Source: Glossina fuscipes (Eukaryota; Arthropoda; Insecta; Diptera; Glossinidae). From it: a stretch of 64,000 bases of DNA. Positions 10,134-23,936 of the stretch are shown here, in pieces. The position numbers and the translations under genes are program-made. The stretch lies in contig NW_023998416.1 of the NCBI RefSeq assembly GCF_014805625.2, positions 31,002,068 through 31,066,067 on the forward strand, given 5' to 3'. The notes beneath the pieces were generated by a model, which was not told the origin of the DNA, did no database searches, and saw nothing but the letters and a program-made list of their open reading frames with translations. How positions within the stretch are numbered: the first letter of the stretch is position 1; each line of letters opens with the position of its first letter.

Positions 10134-13072
10134 AATCATAAAATATCGCACAAAGGCACTCTATTTTGGAAAAACGCACTTAGAAATAATCAAAAAATTT
10201 GAGTTCAAAATTTAAACGTAGCTCAAAGACCATGGTGCGATCAATGTGATCCAAATGGTCCGCCGGAAATTAGCTCTCGACATCACTTATAAAGCGTACC
10301 CTAAGCTTAACTATATTATTTGATGAACAATGCACTGGCTTATCGAGGTGTTTTTTTTCTTCTTGCAATTACTGGCTGTGACTGGTGTTTGTTGTTTCTT
10401 AACTAAACGACTCAGTTTACATTTAAATTAAAATACCGCATATCACATGGAAAACATCTTCATCTGCGATACGCTTATAATAACGTGATCTTATTAGCTT
10501 TTCTTGCGCTCTACTCGATCATGAATTCATAATGGAATCTAGAAAATGTCGTTAAGCATTAAATGAGAGACAATAAGATTGATTTTTTTTTTCTTATATA
10601 TAACTTGGCCGTTGTGCAGTTTTCAACTGATTTCACAAAGTCTGTTACCACTACATTACGATGCTTTACATTGTGATTTCTTTAATACACTGAGTATGGA
10701 GCCGAGGAAGAAGAAAGGAAGAAAACAGTTCATAAATAAATTAAGTACCCAATGCTATTGAAGAAACATGTTGTAAACAAGATGTTGCACGTTATTGTTG
10801 TCTGTTTAACGATCTCGTTGAAATGTAATGCATTCCAAAAAAAAGCATGTTTTCCCAAAGTGATATAGCGCAAGCAAATACAATGCAGGAAGGAAATTTC
10901 CATTTACCGCTATCAGCTTGATTAATATCGCACACGCGAATTCGGGTTTTTCGCGAAAAAAGTGAGCAAATTAAAAATAAAAGAAAGATAAATTCATAAA
11001 TTAAATAAACAAATGCATAAATATCTATATATGCATAAATATAAAATTTATATTAAATGTATAAAATACACTGCGTAAAAGGAACATGCCGCAATAAAAA
11101 CTACAAGATCCTGTTGGCGATTACTTCGAGAATCTAAGCTAAGTCTAAAAAATAAATGCATTTTATAGAAGGGCATCCTTCAACCTATTTCGGTCTACGG
11201 CAAACAACTGTAGGGAACAGCTAGTCACTCTATTGAATTTTGAAAAACTTCAATCCAAAAAATATCAATCCAAGATTCTCCATCTCATTATTAACGCCCT
11301 CTTAGAAGCGAAGCTATTCATCATGCCTTGGATTGTCGCTAAGTTAAAGACGCAACGTCTTGTCAGGTTAAGTAACCATGTACATTTTTTGAGAATATCT
11401 CTTCTGAGATCAGAAAACTGAAAAGGCATCATATACGAGAGCTTTCGTTTAACCATCCTGTCCGTATTGCCCATTGGGGAACAACCATCTGCGTTATTTG
11501 GTTAGATGGTGCAAAAATCTTTCTAACGTAGTCCTTGAGCTGAAAATTCGCTAAATTTTTCATTTAGTGCAGAAAAGAAAGAAGAGAACTGTTTCGCGGG
11601 AAAAAATACGCCCTTATTTTTGTATATATTATTGTTGTTATTATGATCATCACAACTGACGTATAAGAGAGATAAATTCTAGTACTACAACTAGGATGAA
11701 TGAAAGCAATCAAGACTGTCGGCTCAATTCACACAGACAGACTGGATGGTCAGTTTAGCCGTTTTATCCAAGTTGAATATTTTATTGATATTACGTTCTC
11801 CAGACGCTTTACAGATGTCACAGGCTTGGTAGCTTCAAAAGCGAACTGTCGAATATTGGCAAGATTTTGACATTTCCAGAAGATGTGTTTAGACTTCTTA
11901 GGGATATATTCGTGCGTTGCAATAGCACGACTAAAGAGAATTCTTGCAAAGATTTTGATTTTGATTTTCTCAATGTTGATTAGACAGAGAGAAGGCACGA
12001 GAGTTGAATTAACTTGCAAGAAGTGTGGATAATAGTACTGTCGATGTTTCTCATCAATTTTCTCTTTTATTTTTTTTAACATATTTTTGAAAAATATCGT
12101 TTTCAGTTTTGCTTTATATATAAACCTAGAAAAATTAACCCATTTTTAGTAAATAGAAGATGTGATCCACTTTTTTCTGTAATCAGTCAGACCCGTTCGT
12201 GCACATAGTGACGCTCAGAGTTTAATAAGTAGGCACAGAAGGAAAAACTTGGAGCAATATGGCCGCAATAGTAAGTGTTATGACTTTATCGATAAAGCAT
12301 TCGCTATATATACCGCTTCATACCAATCGTATTTAAAGTATTTTACGGGCCAAATATGCCGACTTGATAATTATTAATATTTACTCTCAGAGAGCAATAA
12401 TTGGCAACGAAACTAAAACTTCTTCTTGGCGTCTTCTTACACTTATTGATAGGAGCTAGATGCAAATAGGTTTGGGAATATCTGATTATGTAGAGATTTT
12501 CGATCTTTCACTGGCTGACCCGGCGCTGGAACTGAGACAAATGTAGGGATGCACTATAAACTCACCTATATGTGTAGTATAGATACGTGAAAAAGGAGAC
12601 AATAATTGTTTGGTAGTCACAAAGATACATCTGACTGTTAATACAATTCGCTTCTTTTTTTTTTGTTAAATAAATTTTTTTTAGATACGATTCGTTTTTT
12701 TCTCTTTTTTTTTTTTTTTTTGTAAACGAAGCTTTTGTGGTTTCCCTGTACAAAGGCCAGACAAATATCTGAGATCACTTTTGTTTTTCCTTTTTTGAGT
12801 GTAATGCTCTGACTGCTGGCGGGACTTATGGTGCTTGATCGTCGCTTAAAGATCATCTCATTAAGTTTAACACTGAAATTGCAGTGTTGCATGCAACACA
12901 GTTTCACAGCTAAAGCAAGATATAGCCGTGTGTGTGCGTGTATGTACGTGAACGAAACAAAGGCTTATTTTAAGAATCTCTGCATATTATTTCGTAAATA
13001 CCTGAAAAGGGGGAAGAAAGGCGAGGTAGATGGTAAAGATCAAACATTGATTGGACAGACATACAAATACAT

Positions 13073-13091
13073 ACACACACACACACACACA
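13073..13091. repeat. (CA)n microsatellite
   Basis: About nine uninterrupted CA units, next to an AT-rich flank (ATATTTATATATATA). Confidence 0.9.
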
Positions 13092-13392
13092 TATTTATAT
13101 ATATACTCAGGAGAATGGTTAGCATGCTTTGGCTATAGCTTACAATATATGTGTGTTTATGTATCCATTAAGAAGGTTATGTGATGACAAATATGTGCGC
13201 CACCGTTTTTTTTTTCTCAGTTTTCTCTTTTCATTGCTTATTTTCGGGGTACGTGACATCGCCAGGCATATACATATTTTGCATTATCTCTTAGTCGACA
13301 ATGAGACATAAGCAACTTACAACTTATTTGCCTTCTGTGGAAGCTGAACAAACATTTTAAATAAGTTGTTGCAATGTTTTATTTTAATCCGG

Positions 13393-13441
13393 CTGTTATT
13401 GTTATTGTTGTTGTTGTGGTTGTTGTTGTGGTTGTTGTTTT
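13393..13441. repeat. TTG-rich trinucleotide repeat
   Basis: Imperfect (TTG)n with TTA and TGG interruptions over about 49 bases, in non-coding DNA. Confidence 0.85.
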
Positions 13442-15029
13442 TGTAGGCTATTTAATGTCTCATTACCTTAGTTGCAGATGAAGTGTTGCAGATTGCATGC
13501 CATTGTTCGATCAGTCGTTTTTTTTCTTTTTTGGGTTTTTCTCTTTGCTTTTGTTGTTTGTCTTCCAACATCGACGCCGTCGTGGTCAGTATGCTTGCGT
13601 TTGGTTACGCACGATAAGAGTATTTAATAGTCATTTAATGCCTTTATTGTTAACTGATGCTTCAACTATACCACTGATTTGGTTGTTATCTTATGGCAAC
13701 GAGAAGAAAAAAACGCCACAAAATTTCCCCAAAAAAAAATATTATTTTTATTTAATGACTTTTTCAGATAAATTTCTTTTATCGTTGTATCGCTTCGATA
13801 TATTTTTTCTCCATATTTGGCTCTCTTACATTTATCAATAGGAATGATGGCGCATAACAAGTTTGCTAAATATCATTTAATTGCTTTTAGATTTTAGATC
13901 TTTCCGTTTGCACGACTCTGCCGGAATAGCTGTGTCTCGTTCAGAACTCATTGCAATGTTGTGTTCTGCATGTGTGTTTCACTTGTTAAAGAAATTCATA
14001 TTCATACCATGATCGACAAACACGACCCAAACAGTCTGTAGAGTATTTCATATTCGCACTGAGTCAAATATGCCGTCATTTTTAGCGTCATTTTACATTT
14101 ATGAGAAAGTCGAGCATACTTCTTCCGGCCTTAGCATACACTACACATAAGTTTACTTCACTTCATCTAAGCTTCTCAATGCTCTACAGCCTACACATAA
14201 ATTCGTCATTTTTGTGGATCTTTTTTTGCATAACCACGCTTCGTAAATACCACGTCATAGTGAATGGGTTAATTTCGAGGCTAGGCCTTCTTATATGTGA
14301 TATTAGATATAGCAATGGTAGAGAGAAAAGTTTCGAATGCAAAAAGTCTCCTCAATCAAATTTCAACATACAATTTTGCTCATCATATTTTTGTTGTACC
14401 ACGTGTACAAGCACAATCTTACCTCAAGAAAACACTACAAGATATTTAAAGTATCGTGCTTGGCGTTTGTCTTTGAAATCTCTCTGGAAATTTGTTAAAT
14501 CCCGCCCAGACAGAGGAATGCCCCGAAATGCTCTTTTTCTTCTTTTCTCTCTGCCTGCTGAGAATTTAATTGTATTCCGTAGATCTTATTTGTCTTTTTT
14601 TTTTAAAACATGAGCATAAATTTCGGCTGACAGCATTAAGTTCGGAATGGCATTCTATATATGACATACATACGACATTTGTCAGAGAGAAACTTCAACT
14701 ACACGAGTTATTGAAATTTTTCTAAACAACATTGTAAGGACCAACTTTGCATTTGCTGAATGACCGTGAATGGCGAAATGGCATTAACGGTGCCTCTCTG
14801 CGCGTTTGTTTGCATATAATAGGATACTTTTGAATGTAAACTGTGCTACAATATACATGCGGGAATAGTCCTCCTATTACCATAAGGAATTAAAGTGGTA
14901 TCTAAGAATTGCTAAGAGAAGTTGGTGTGGGGAATGGTAACATTCATGGTAAAGTCACAATAACTGCTTATGCTGGTTATGCTTGTAGCGGCTTGCTACC
15001 TAACGGACGTCTAAGGGAACATTTTGGTA

Positions 15030-15650
15030 GAATATGTATTATAGACAGGGTCCAAATGTAAAAAAGGTTTTAGGCTCGTGCTTATGTATGCAACATCTAG
15101 AATGAGTTGAGGTAAGATGAAGGTTTGGAAATCGATTTTTGAATCCATTTATCCCTTCACGTATATTTATGTTTTGGAGATATTTTGCTGAAATTTGCTA
15201 TGCTGGCCTGATTACGGTCCAAGACGAAACCTATTCAAAACAACAACAATTTCTCAATTCCCTTTAACATCCTCAAGTGAACTCTGCTTTCACAATACAA
15301 ACCGAAAGAGAACAATCCTTTTAATCTATTTAAACTTATCTGTCTGAATTTTTGCGATATTTTGCTGAAATTTACTACATTAGCTTTTTTAGTTTTTGAA
15401 CATACACGAAATCCATTCAAAATGCGTTGATTCAGATAATTTTTCGACCACTTCTTTTATAATACGTTATTTTACAACACTTGGCACGAGTTGATATAAA
15501 CCTCTCTTTTTTCTTGTACCAATGATTGCGAATCATTCTTTGAATCCATTTATCAATCCTGCTATCTTGTGTCCCGACACCAGAATTTCACGATTTTTTG
15601 CTAAAGTTTGCTACATTCAAAATGGGGTCATTTTTCGGACATTGCTCACA
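15030..15650 (+). repeat. F2 dispersed repeat, copy b, with internally repeated segments
   Basis: CGTGCTTATGTATGCAACATC and AGAATGAGTTGAGG near 15075-15110 match the F2 head seen at 35500-35540 (GTGCGGATATATGCAGCATCC). The body repeats GATATTTTGCTGAAATTT at 15179 and 15356, with a diverged version at 15592, and repeats TTGAATCCATTTATC at 15139 and 15540. The copy has therefore been enlarged by internal duplication. Non-coding; the right boundary is approximate. Confidence 0.45.
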
Positions 15651-17007
15651 TAACGGCGTAGCATGAATCAGTTATTCCAGATAATCGTCCTTTGAGCATG
15701 TTTAAAGGCAAAAAAATAGAAGAAGCAATTGTTGAATACCGAACGATTTGGTCTAAATCGAATATAATCACTTGATTATGTCTCTTGTAATTATGAAACA
15801 TTTTTCCATTTCCCTCACGAATTTGTTACACAAGAATTATGTGTGCGCAAGTATGTGTGTAGTATATGGTCACCATGAAAATTCGGATAAATAATATTTT
15901 TTTTAAAAAAGACATTTTCGTGCAAACAAGAATTATATTAGCAGCGAAAGTCGTATGAAATCATTGCTGCTCTGTAGTTTTGCTATCTAAAAAAATTCAT
16001 GTAAATCAAATGATCAAAGATAGGATGTAAATAAGTTCTGTAGTGAACTGTGATTCTATTGCTAAATATTAATTCTTGCAAAAAGTCTCGAGAGAATATT
16101 TCATAAGAGTGTTAAACAAATTCAAGAGATTGATTACTCACGCGTTACAACGTTACTGATAACTAATTAATCGAGTGTAAATAATGCTTAGACGACAACA
16201 GGTCATAAATCGATTAATTTGGGAAAAATTGTCTAAAGCATTCTCCTAATAATGACTTGAACTTGGCTGCAATCTATAGCATAATAATACCCGTGATTGC
16301 TGTGAAACGATTGAAAGTTAAATAAAGGTCGGTTGTAATTACACGATAGCAAGAATTTGCGTAAATAAAAACAGCATCAATAACATGCCACATGCGGTGG
16401 TATTAAAAAATAAAACGCATATTAATTTAAAGAACTATTAAAGACATCACTCAAATTCGTCAGTCGTGATTACAACTTAGCAGCAGCATCGCAACTCAAC
16501 GAAATGAGAGAAGTTCAACTATAGGCAGAAATGGAACGAAATAAATATCTTGCTGGGTAAAGCGAAGCTGATAATGGCGAAGATTAGGCTGAGAGTGTAA
16601 GTTTTTTTATTTATTTATTTTTTTTATTTTTAATTTCTATAATAAAGCAAGCAATGGGTGGGAGCTAGAGCTTAGCATTGTAGGAGAGATCAACGACATT
16701 TAATATATTAATGCATTATCTTGTTTGAAGCTTCCTTAGCTTCTTTTAAATATAATTCGATTTAGTCGTTTCTACCTCTGTTTCTGTTCCTTATTTTTCT
16801 TTGCCTTTTTGCTGCCTCCTTTTGTATCCTAAACATAAAAGTTTTGTGCGGAACAAACGTTATAATTTAAATCAACAACATTTACGTGGCAATATATCAC
16901 ATTTATGTCAGCACTGATTTTGTTTGCATGCATTGCTTTTTTTCAGTTTCAGTTTCAGTTTCAGATTTAGTTTTAGTATTGTTTTTTTTTCATTTTCTGC
17001 GTTTATG

Positions 17008-17041
<34 letters not shown>

Positions 17042-18379
17042 AAAAAAAATATGCTTGGCACATAATATGCATGTGTATCTAATAAGTACATAACATAGAT
17101 GCATTCATTCTCTTTTAGGATAGCAAAAGTATACAAAATATTCGCAGCAGGTTGTCCCCTTGGTTGGGTGCGAGTGTGTTTGATGTGCGTGCCAATCGTT
17201 GTCTCAGCAAGCAATTGTACCGATTGTAAGTGCGTGCGCACGCGTACAACATCAAAACAAATTAATACCAAACTGATATTTAACTGATTATTTAATTTTG
17301 ATTTTTTTTCCATTTACTCACACATAAACACCTAAACACTATAAACTACATACACAACACGCACATACACACAAACACACAATATATATATATATACACA
17401 CTTGCCCATTACAAAGCTTATAGCATTAAAAATTTATTTTCAATTTCCAAGCACGCAAATCAATTACCTTTTTTTTTGTCCATTCTTTCCTTTGTGGCAT
17501 TTTATCATTCGTTCTCGACAATTCTTTAACTTCGATTTGTGATGATAACATATCTCTGCTAAGCACGCAATATTTGTAACCTTGTCAAGCATTACGCATT
17601 AGTATGTAGCTGTGTACAAGAGTCCATATATGCCGGTACGGTTGTCACAGTTCTCAATTGATTGTGTGTAAAGGTTCCCGAAAGCATATGATTTTTTCTT
17701 GTTATTGTTGTTGCTGCTTTCCTCCCTGTTAGCTGCAACCCTTGCGACTTTTTTTTTTTTGCCAAATCATTTTCATGAACTCAGCTGCTGGCAAAAGGAA
17801 ACCAAGACAAAAAAAAAGAGCACAAGTAAAACGTATTTAAAAAATTCTATATCAAATTTATTCATAAACTATATGTCAAAGAAAATTTACAAATCATGAT
17901 GATGTATCACTTTGTACACATGCGGTGTAGCATTATTATCTAACTGTTAACGGTGAAATTACTTAATATTATCTTAGTGTAAAGGTACACGTCATGCAAG
18001 TATGCGAAGGGTTGTAAAGGGTTTTCATTCAAAAGATTTATATATTAATTCATTTGTAAATGTTTGCTGACATCAATTTATTAATTTGAAGTCTTTCACT
18101 AGATTTTTGAAAAAAGATTTGCAAACTTTAAACATTCCAAGATGCTTCATGTCGTGTTGTACCCTGTAAACAAAGATAGACTTCATACCTGAATCGAAAA
18201 TACTGGAAACATTTATCTTGCTCTCGGTGTTCTAAATTGTTGTGAAAAGTTTGGGCCAACTGAGGCAACCTTTTGGACCCCTCTCCTATCACCGTTCCTA
18301 TGAAAACCAAATTTTTACATGGTAAGAAGATCTAATTCCTAATATTTCATGGTGAAAGCCTTATGAAATTTGGAAGAGT
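15651..18379. other. Gene-free intergenic DNA
   Basis: AT-rich with a 25-base T-run at 17008-17032, a CAGTTT run of three to four units near 16945-16967 and scattered CA/TA tracts at 17340-17400. No coding signal seen on either strand. Confidence 0.6.
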
Positions 18380-18670
18380 TTAGGAGCAGAGCAACGCACT
18401 CTTACTTTCAGTCTAATTAAAATACGTATGTTATATGGAAAGTTAATCAACTCAACAGAGACGCATATGGATAAATCGACTCTCAGTTTCACTCTGATCG
18501 AAAATACGTATACTCCTCGAAGAGGTAGTCAGCAAAGAGACGCATGTATGCAAACCAACTCTTAAGGTTATCCCGGTTGAAAACGTGTTTACTATAAGAA
18601 AAGTTAATGAATAGAGGAACGCGTAGGGGTAAATCGACTCTTAGTTGTATTATGATTGAAAACATACTTT
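18380..18670. repeat. Diverged tandem repeat, period about 79 bp, four units
   Basis: Four successive units can be lined up by ACGC at 18394, 18461, 18540 and 18619 (spacings 67, 79 and 79). Each unit carries a version of ACGCAT...AAATCGACTCTCAGTT, then ATTGAAAA(C/T)ACGTATA, then AAAGTTAAT. The units differ by substitutions and one deletion, so this is an old minisatellite rather than a recent expansion. Confidence 0.7.
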
Positions 18671-20048
18671 ACGCGTATGCGTACGCGTCCGCATGGACAA
18701 ATATACTTCTTGTCTTGCCTTGTACTTTGCCAAGTATCCGATACGTTTCCCATACGTGATAATAAAAAGATTATGATGAGCAATTCCGCTTTGGTGAAAG
18801 AAGAAGCAAAGACGTTAATATCACCTATGGCCAATCGAAAATGCTTACTAGCTTCAGCAAATATATTATAGACGGCCATAAATTTTGCTGGTTGTGTAGG
18901 AGTCGAGGAGAGGAAACGATTTAATAGATTTTGAGCCTGAATTTGCTTATAGTCCTGGTTATACAAAAGAAAAGATGCACTAACATTGTCAATCCAACTC
19001 AGTTCGCCACAACATCTGTCTGCTTATGAAAATTGCACAAATCCTTTTTTATAATCGAAGTAAAATTTTTATATTTACTCGAATAGAAAAAACAAAATCA
19101 TTTGGATCTTTTCGAAATTGAATAGAAACGAATAAAAAAATTTGCCAGCATATTGAGCGGGAACAAAGGAAGGAACCAAAGTAATCGAAATGAAAACACA
19201 AAAGAAGTAACATATGCTGCTATCGAAGTTGTAACGATCGTTTAAAAAGCAACTAATACGCGCGGTCTACTTATAAAGCCAAAGAGACCAGGCAAGCGGA
19301 TCAAAAAGGTTTCTCTTATTATTGCCATTCAAAATGCGTTATTAACGAATATTTTTTTTTTTTTTTCAGTTGATTTGTGTGGTTAACGGACTCCCTTTTT
19401 ATATTGCGTAACATTTGCTCAAGTAAGGCTTGTTGTTCCTGCTTTTTTGTGCTCCTTTCTAAATCACGTCTTATGTAATATTTGAGCACCTGACATCTAT
19501 GCACTTATACACACGCAATGATAAGCATTCGTAGGTAATCTTAGCTATTGAGAAAATATTGAATTATTTGTATTATTATTAGTTTTGCCGTATGAGTGTA
19601 TATAGCACACTCCCACTGGGATCGCAAAAGAATTGATTGTCTAGATAGGTACGTGAGTTTGTTTGTGTGTGTGTGTTGTGTGTCTATGTTTGACTATATA
19701 AAAAATAATCAACCATAAATCGTTTGTCCGTCTGTCCAAAACGTATCATTGCATCGTTGTCTAAGGCAGCAAAACGCAATTAAACGCCGTCTTCCTCTGC
19801 TAAACAATTTGTTATTGTTTGCGGTTGCTACTGCTACGGCTGGATCTATTTTTGCTTTGCTTTGCTTTGTGGCAATTACAATTAATCGCCGTACATTGAT
19901 ATTTCTTTGATTGCAGACAATCGTTAAACACAATACGTAATATTTAAACATTTTTTTTTTCTCTTCTTCTGAGTTGCATGGATAGATGTAGGTGTGTGCG
20001 GTTTTGCCGGTATAACTTTAATAGCAATCTCTTGCTGCCGTTACTAAA

Positions 20049-20085
20049 TGACTGACTGACTGACTGACTGACTGACTGACTGACT
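20049..20085. repeat. (TGAC)n tetranucleotide microsatellite
   Basis: About nine perfect TGAC units, followed by a degenerate TAACTAACAAAC region to about 20128, as if the tract once extended further. Confidence 0.92.
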
Positions 20086-23000
20086 TAGTTAATAACTAAC
20101 AAACTGACCAACTAACTAACCAACTAACCGGTGATCACATTGCAAGAAATCTATGAAAACAAAAAAAACAAATATTTACACAAAACCCTCAGCCGAAATG
20201 CAAGAAAGAAAACAGCAAAAAAAAAAAAAAGCCAACAAAATAATAGAAAAACTTTCAATTAATGTTAAGCTGCATTAACAATTTATCGCCAACATTTGCA
20301 CCGGCATGCACCTGAACACCATCCACACATGCCTAGTAACTCTTTGCTGTCTATGCTTTTAGGCAAGCAAGCAAGCAACGCTTACTTACGCAGTACTGTA
20401 ATCACATTTCAGATGGGGCGTGTCACAGAAATCATCGTTATATGAAATTAATTTAAAATCATTGTTATCAACAACAAATATTGCAATTCTCCAGTTATTT
20501 GCACATCCACATTTAATTCTTTTTCTATTCCCGGTATTTTCATCTGTTAATGCGCAACAATTGAGAAGAGGTAGCCTTTTAAATTGCGTGCCATGTCCCA
20601 TTTGTTTTACCAACATTTGTGTGGGTTTCTCTCTCATTCTCTCTCTCTTTCCCGTTTCCTTTGTTTTTGTTCTCTACGCTGGTATTTTCTCACTTTTATT
20701 TCTACCTCGTACTGATTGTAAACGTAATTTGTAATATTTTGGCATTTCTATCTATTCTCGGTAAAATTTGTAGCGGTACGCTATACGCTATACGTTTAAA
20801 TCACTTAGGTTTAGTGCGCTTGCAATAGTGTTTCTAAGCCTTACAGACATCCAGTTATAATAGATAAGATTCGAAAACTTGATTATCGGATCCATTATTT
20901 CCAATGTGCCATGTGAGAGAATGAGCCATTTTTTGCTACAGATGGTGTTTTGACGATACCTTAGCGCATTTAGAACTGTTTTCTTTTGCAGGTTTATAAT
21001 CGGTCCGTTAGTAATTAATATTCGGGTACTATTGGTTGTTAGGTTCATGCGGTCAAGGCCAAAAATTTAATTCTTTATGAATATATTATATGAAGGTATT
21101 AAGTTATTAAACGGTAAGTCGAGGCTAAAAGGACCTCGAAAATAATACGAACTTTGCAAAGCGAGTAAATATTGAGAATAACCAGGAAAATTTCTTAGAC
21201 AATACCGAGCGGATTTCCTTGCGTAGCCTCCAACGAATTTTGAAAGTAGTCGTTGAGAAAAAAGAATGCCCAATATTCTGTTGATTTAAAGCAGGTGTGG
21301 GTTCTCCATACCAGGCTAAGCAATCGAGTACAACGGCACGAGTTGGAGCCAAAGAAATCTGCGGAATTCTCATTAGCATTGTGTTGTAGTAATCACTAAT
21401 GTCAGGACCGGGAAATGAATTGTTCCATTGTCGAGTACATGGAAACGGAAGCTTCCCAATACTTACGTCCCCTTCATACCAGGACTACATTATGTTGAAG
21501 TTAATTTAACCAAAAAATAGCGACAACTGCAAAGGCTCCCGAATATGAACCGACCAAAAGAAAAGCAAAATGATCGGAAAGAAAAGTAAAGTATTTAACA
21601 TTCAATGTCCTTTATACACGGAATGGTTCACATGTTATATGTGTACGTTCTTTTCTACAGCACGAGAGTAGCACCGCTTTAGTGTTAAGTCTTCAGCTTA
21701 GCTACAACGCTTCATGATAGTCAAAAATTGAAATTTTTACAAAATCTGGCATCACTTAAGAACGGGTTCTAGCTAAGCTGGAGCCCTAACATCATTTTCG
21801 GCGAGAAAAAGTTGTGAAAGAAAGTCGTTTATAAGTTATTATTATTATTTGGTAGGGCATTGTCTAAGTCGTATATACGAAAAGATCATTTCATTATTTG
21901 AAAATAATTTTATTCTAGTATTTGTTTGCATTGCTATGTTTGGCTTTAAACGCCTATTTTTAATAAATTGTTAATTTAATTTTTTTTTCTTTAGTTTAAA
22001 TGTAATTGAATTTCTTCAGCGCAAATGTAGTAAAATCCGTTGGCGAAAAGAAAAGAAAACTGCATAAAAACTGTTAATGCCTTCTTACTTGCTTACTAGT
22101 TTCGTTATCTTATCTTTTCTCTAATATGTCTGTTTGGTATGTGTGTTCGTCGAATGCTATTTTCTATGAAGAGAGGAAAAAACTCCTATTTAGGAACTTT
22201 GCTTAAAGAGCATATATAGATGCGTGCGGCACATATCTGGATTAATAAAGTGATCAGTAACTTTTATGACCAAGCGAGGTGTGGAAGACAAGAAATAGGT
22301 AGAGAGGAAAGTTAAGAAACCTATTGAAACTATTTTAAACAGTAATTAGTTTTTTATTTTTTTCAAGCATAGAATATCCCTCTTGATTGGTCTAACATAC
22401 ACATGCGCATATGGCCGCATATAAACAATATGGAGAAAAGTTTGGAAAGTTTTACATAGAATTTTTTTCTGGTCTAATGTCCGCATACCGTGGATCACCT
22501 CAGCCAGTTCTTACATAACTCTACCTGTTGAACATTGCAAATGTTCACTTGCTTCAGTAAACCCATACGCAGCCGCTTATCGTTGCACAAAGTTGATTTT
22601 CTTCTTTCTCCTTCGATTTTTTTTTGTTTTATCCGAATTTTTTTCGGTCATTGCAAATTTTTTTTAGTCATAGGATATAAAATGATAGTCTTTGGTTTGT
22701 TTTTTCGAAATCGTTTACCGATAACAAAACCATAGCTTGTCCCTGTCAGCAAATAGCAAAAAGAAAATCAATTCTCCAACATTGTCCATCGAACATTATT
22801 GTGTCCTATATTTACCTTATGAAAGGATATCCTTACGTGTTACTGCACTAGTGATACATATTACATTAAGTTTGAACTGTACATGGAAGCCAGAAGGAGC
22901 TCAGACCATCTGTCTGTCTGACCCTACGTGGTTGTTTTCAACATACAGGTCCCAATTGTTGAGATGTGTTGACGAGATCGGATACATCTGGAAAATGCGT

Positions 23001-23908
23001 TAAATACGATTATTTTTACGAATGTTCCTCTTAGTCCCTTACTATACAAGTTAGGAGTACGATAGCAAGTTTTGTGTACTTTATAATATCGATATGGTTA
23101 TGATCGCATGCCAGTAAGTATATACTAGCAAGACTTGCAGTGGTAAGCCTTTGCAATAAGGTGCGTACGATGACATGAGCGCGAACAAGTTAAAGTGGTG
23201 GGTGTCTTAGGTTTCACCTTTCGCCTTAAATTAAATTAATAAGGGCAGCTCCCGTTAGCATGACATTGCCGTCTTACCAATAATATCGAAAACTGTGGTA
23301 CATATTATGCAACCAAAAACGACTAATGTGATATTGCTTGTGTGTATTTTATTCACATAACAGTAAAAGCCGGCGCATACCAAATATTAAATCAAGTGAA
23401 ATTGCAACGAAGTACTTCGCCCATTCCTACAGTGGAGATGCAATGTAAATGAACAACTTTTACGGTTACCCTGCTATTTGCCATGTAAATGTGCCGACCA
23501 AAGTTCGAAACAAAGAATTTCTTCACAAGCTAAAGACGTTACACGATATTCACAAAGTATATGAAATAATATAAATTTGATACTTTTCTTCAATGATTGA
23601 ATTTTAATAATAATTTGAAGACGAAACAAAAGAAAAAAAAAGAATAAAAATAAGTTTTGCAAGAATCCGAAATTTTATAAAGCAGGGAATAAAAATTTTC
23701 TTGTTTTTTTTTTTTTTTTTGGAATTGCAATACGATATTTAATGATTATTAGTATATACATATTCACATGTATGCTTTCTTTCTATGTATTAGTAAAAGA
23801 TAAAGAATTTAAAAAAAAAAAATATTTTTTTTTTTATTTTATAGATAACATGAACATAAGAAGCAACAATGAAATATGAAAGAGCCATTACATGCTTATA
23901 GTAACCTC

Positions 23909-23936
23909 TGTGTGTGTGCGTGTGTGTGTGTGTGTG
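23909..23936. repeat. (GT)n microsatellite
   Basis: About fourteen GT units with one interruption (GCGT). Flanked by AT-rich single-copy-looking DNA. Confidence 0.9.

Larger units (their letters stand above)
10134..15029. other. Gene-free intergenic DNA with microsatellites
   Basis: No recognisable gene. It contains a long T-run near 12705-12721, a (CA)n tract, a TTG-rich tract and a 170-codon open frame at 14101-14613 without recognisable features. A TCAGTC initiator-like hexamer at 12183 followed by ATG and a GTAAGTG donor at 12271 is described as a finding. Confidence 0.55.

Noticed and set aside
14101..14613. 170-codon ATG open frame on the plus strand
   Set aside because: Longest unassigned frame in the interval, but the translation has no recognisable domain, signal or repeat, ends in a T-run and has no splice or promoter support. 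It is most likely chance in AT-rich DNA.
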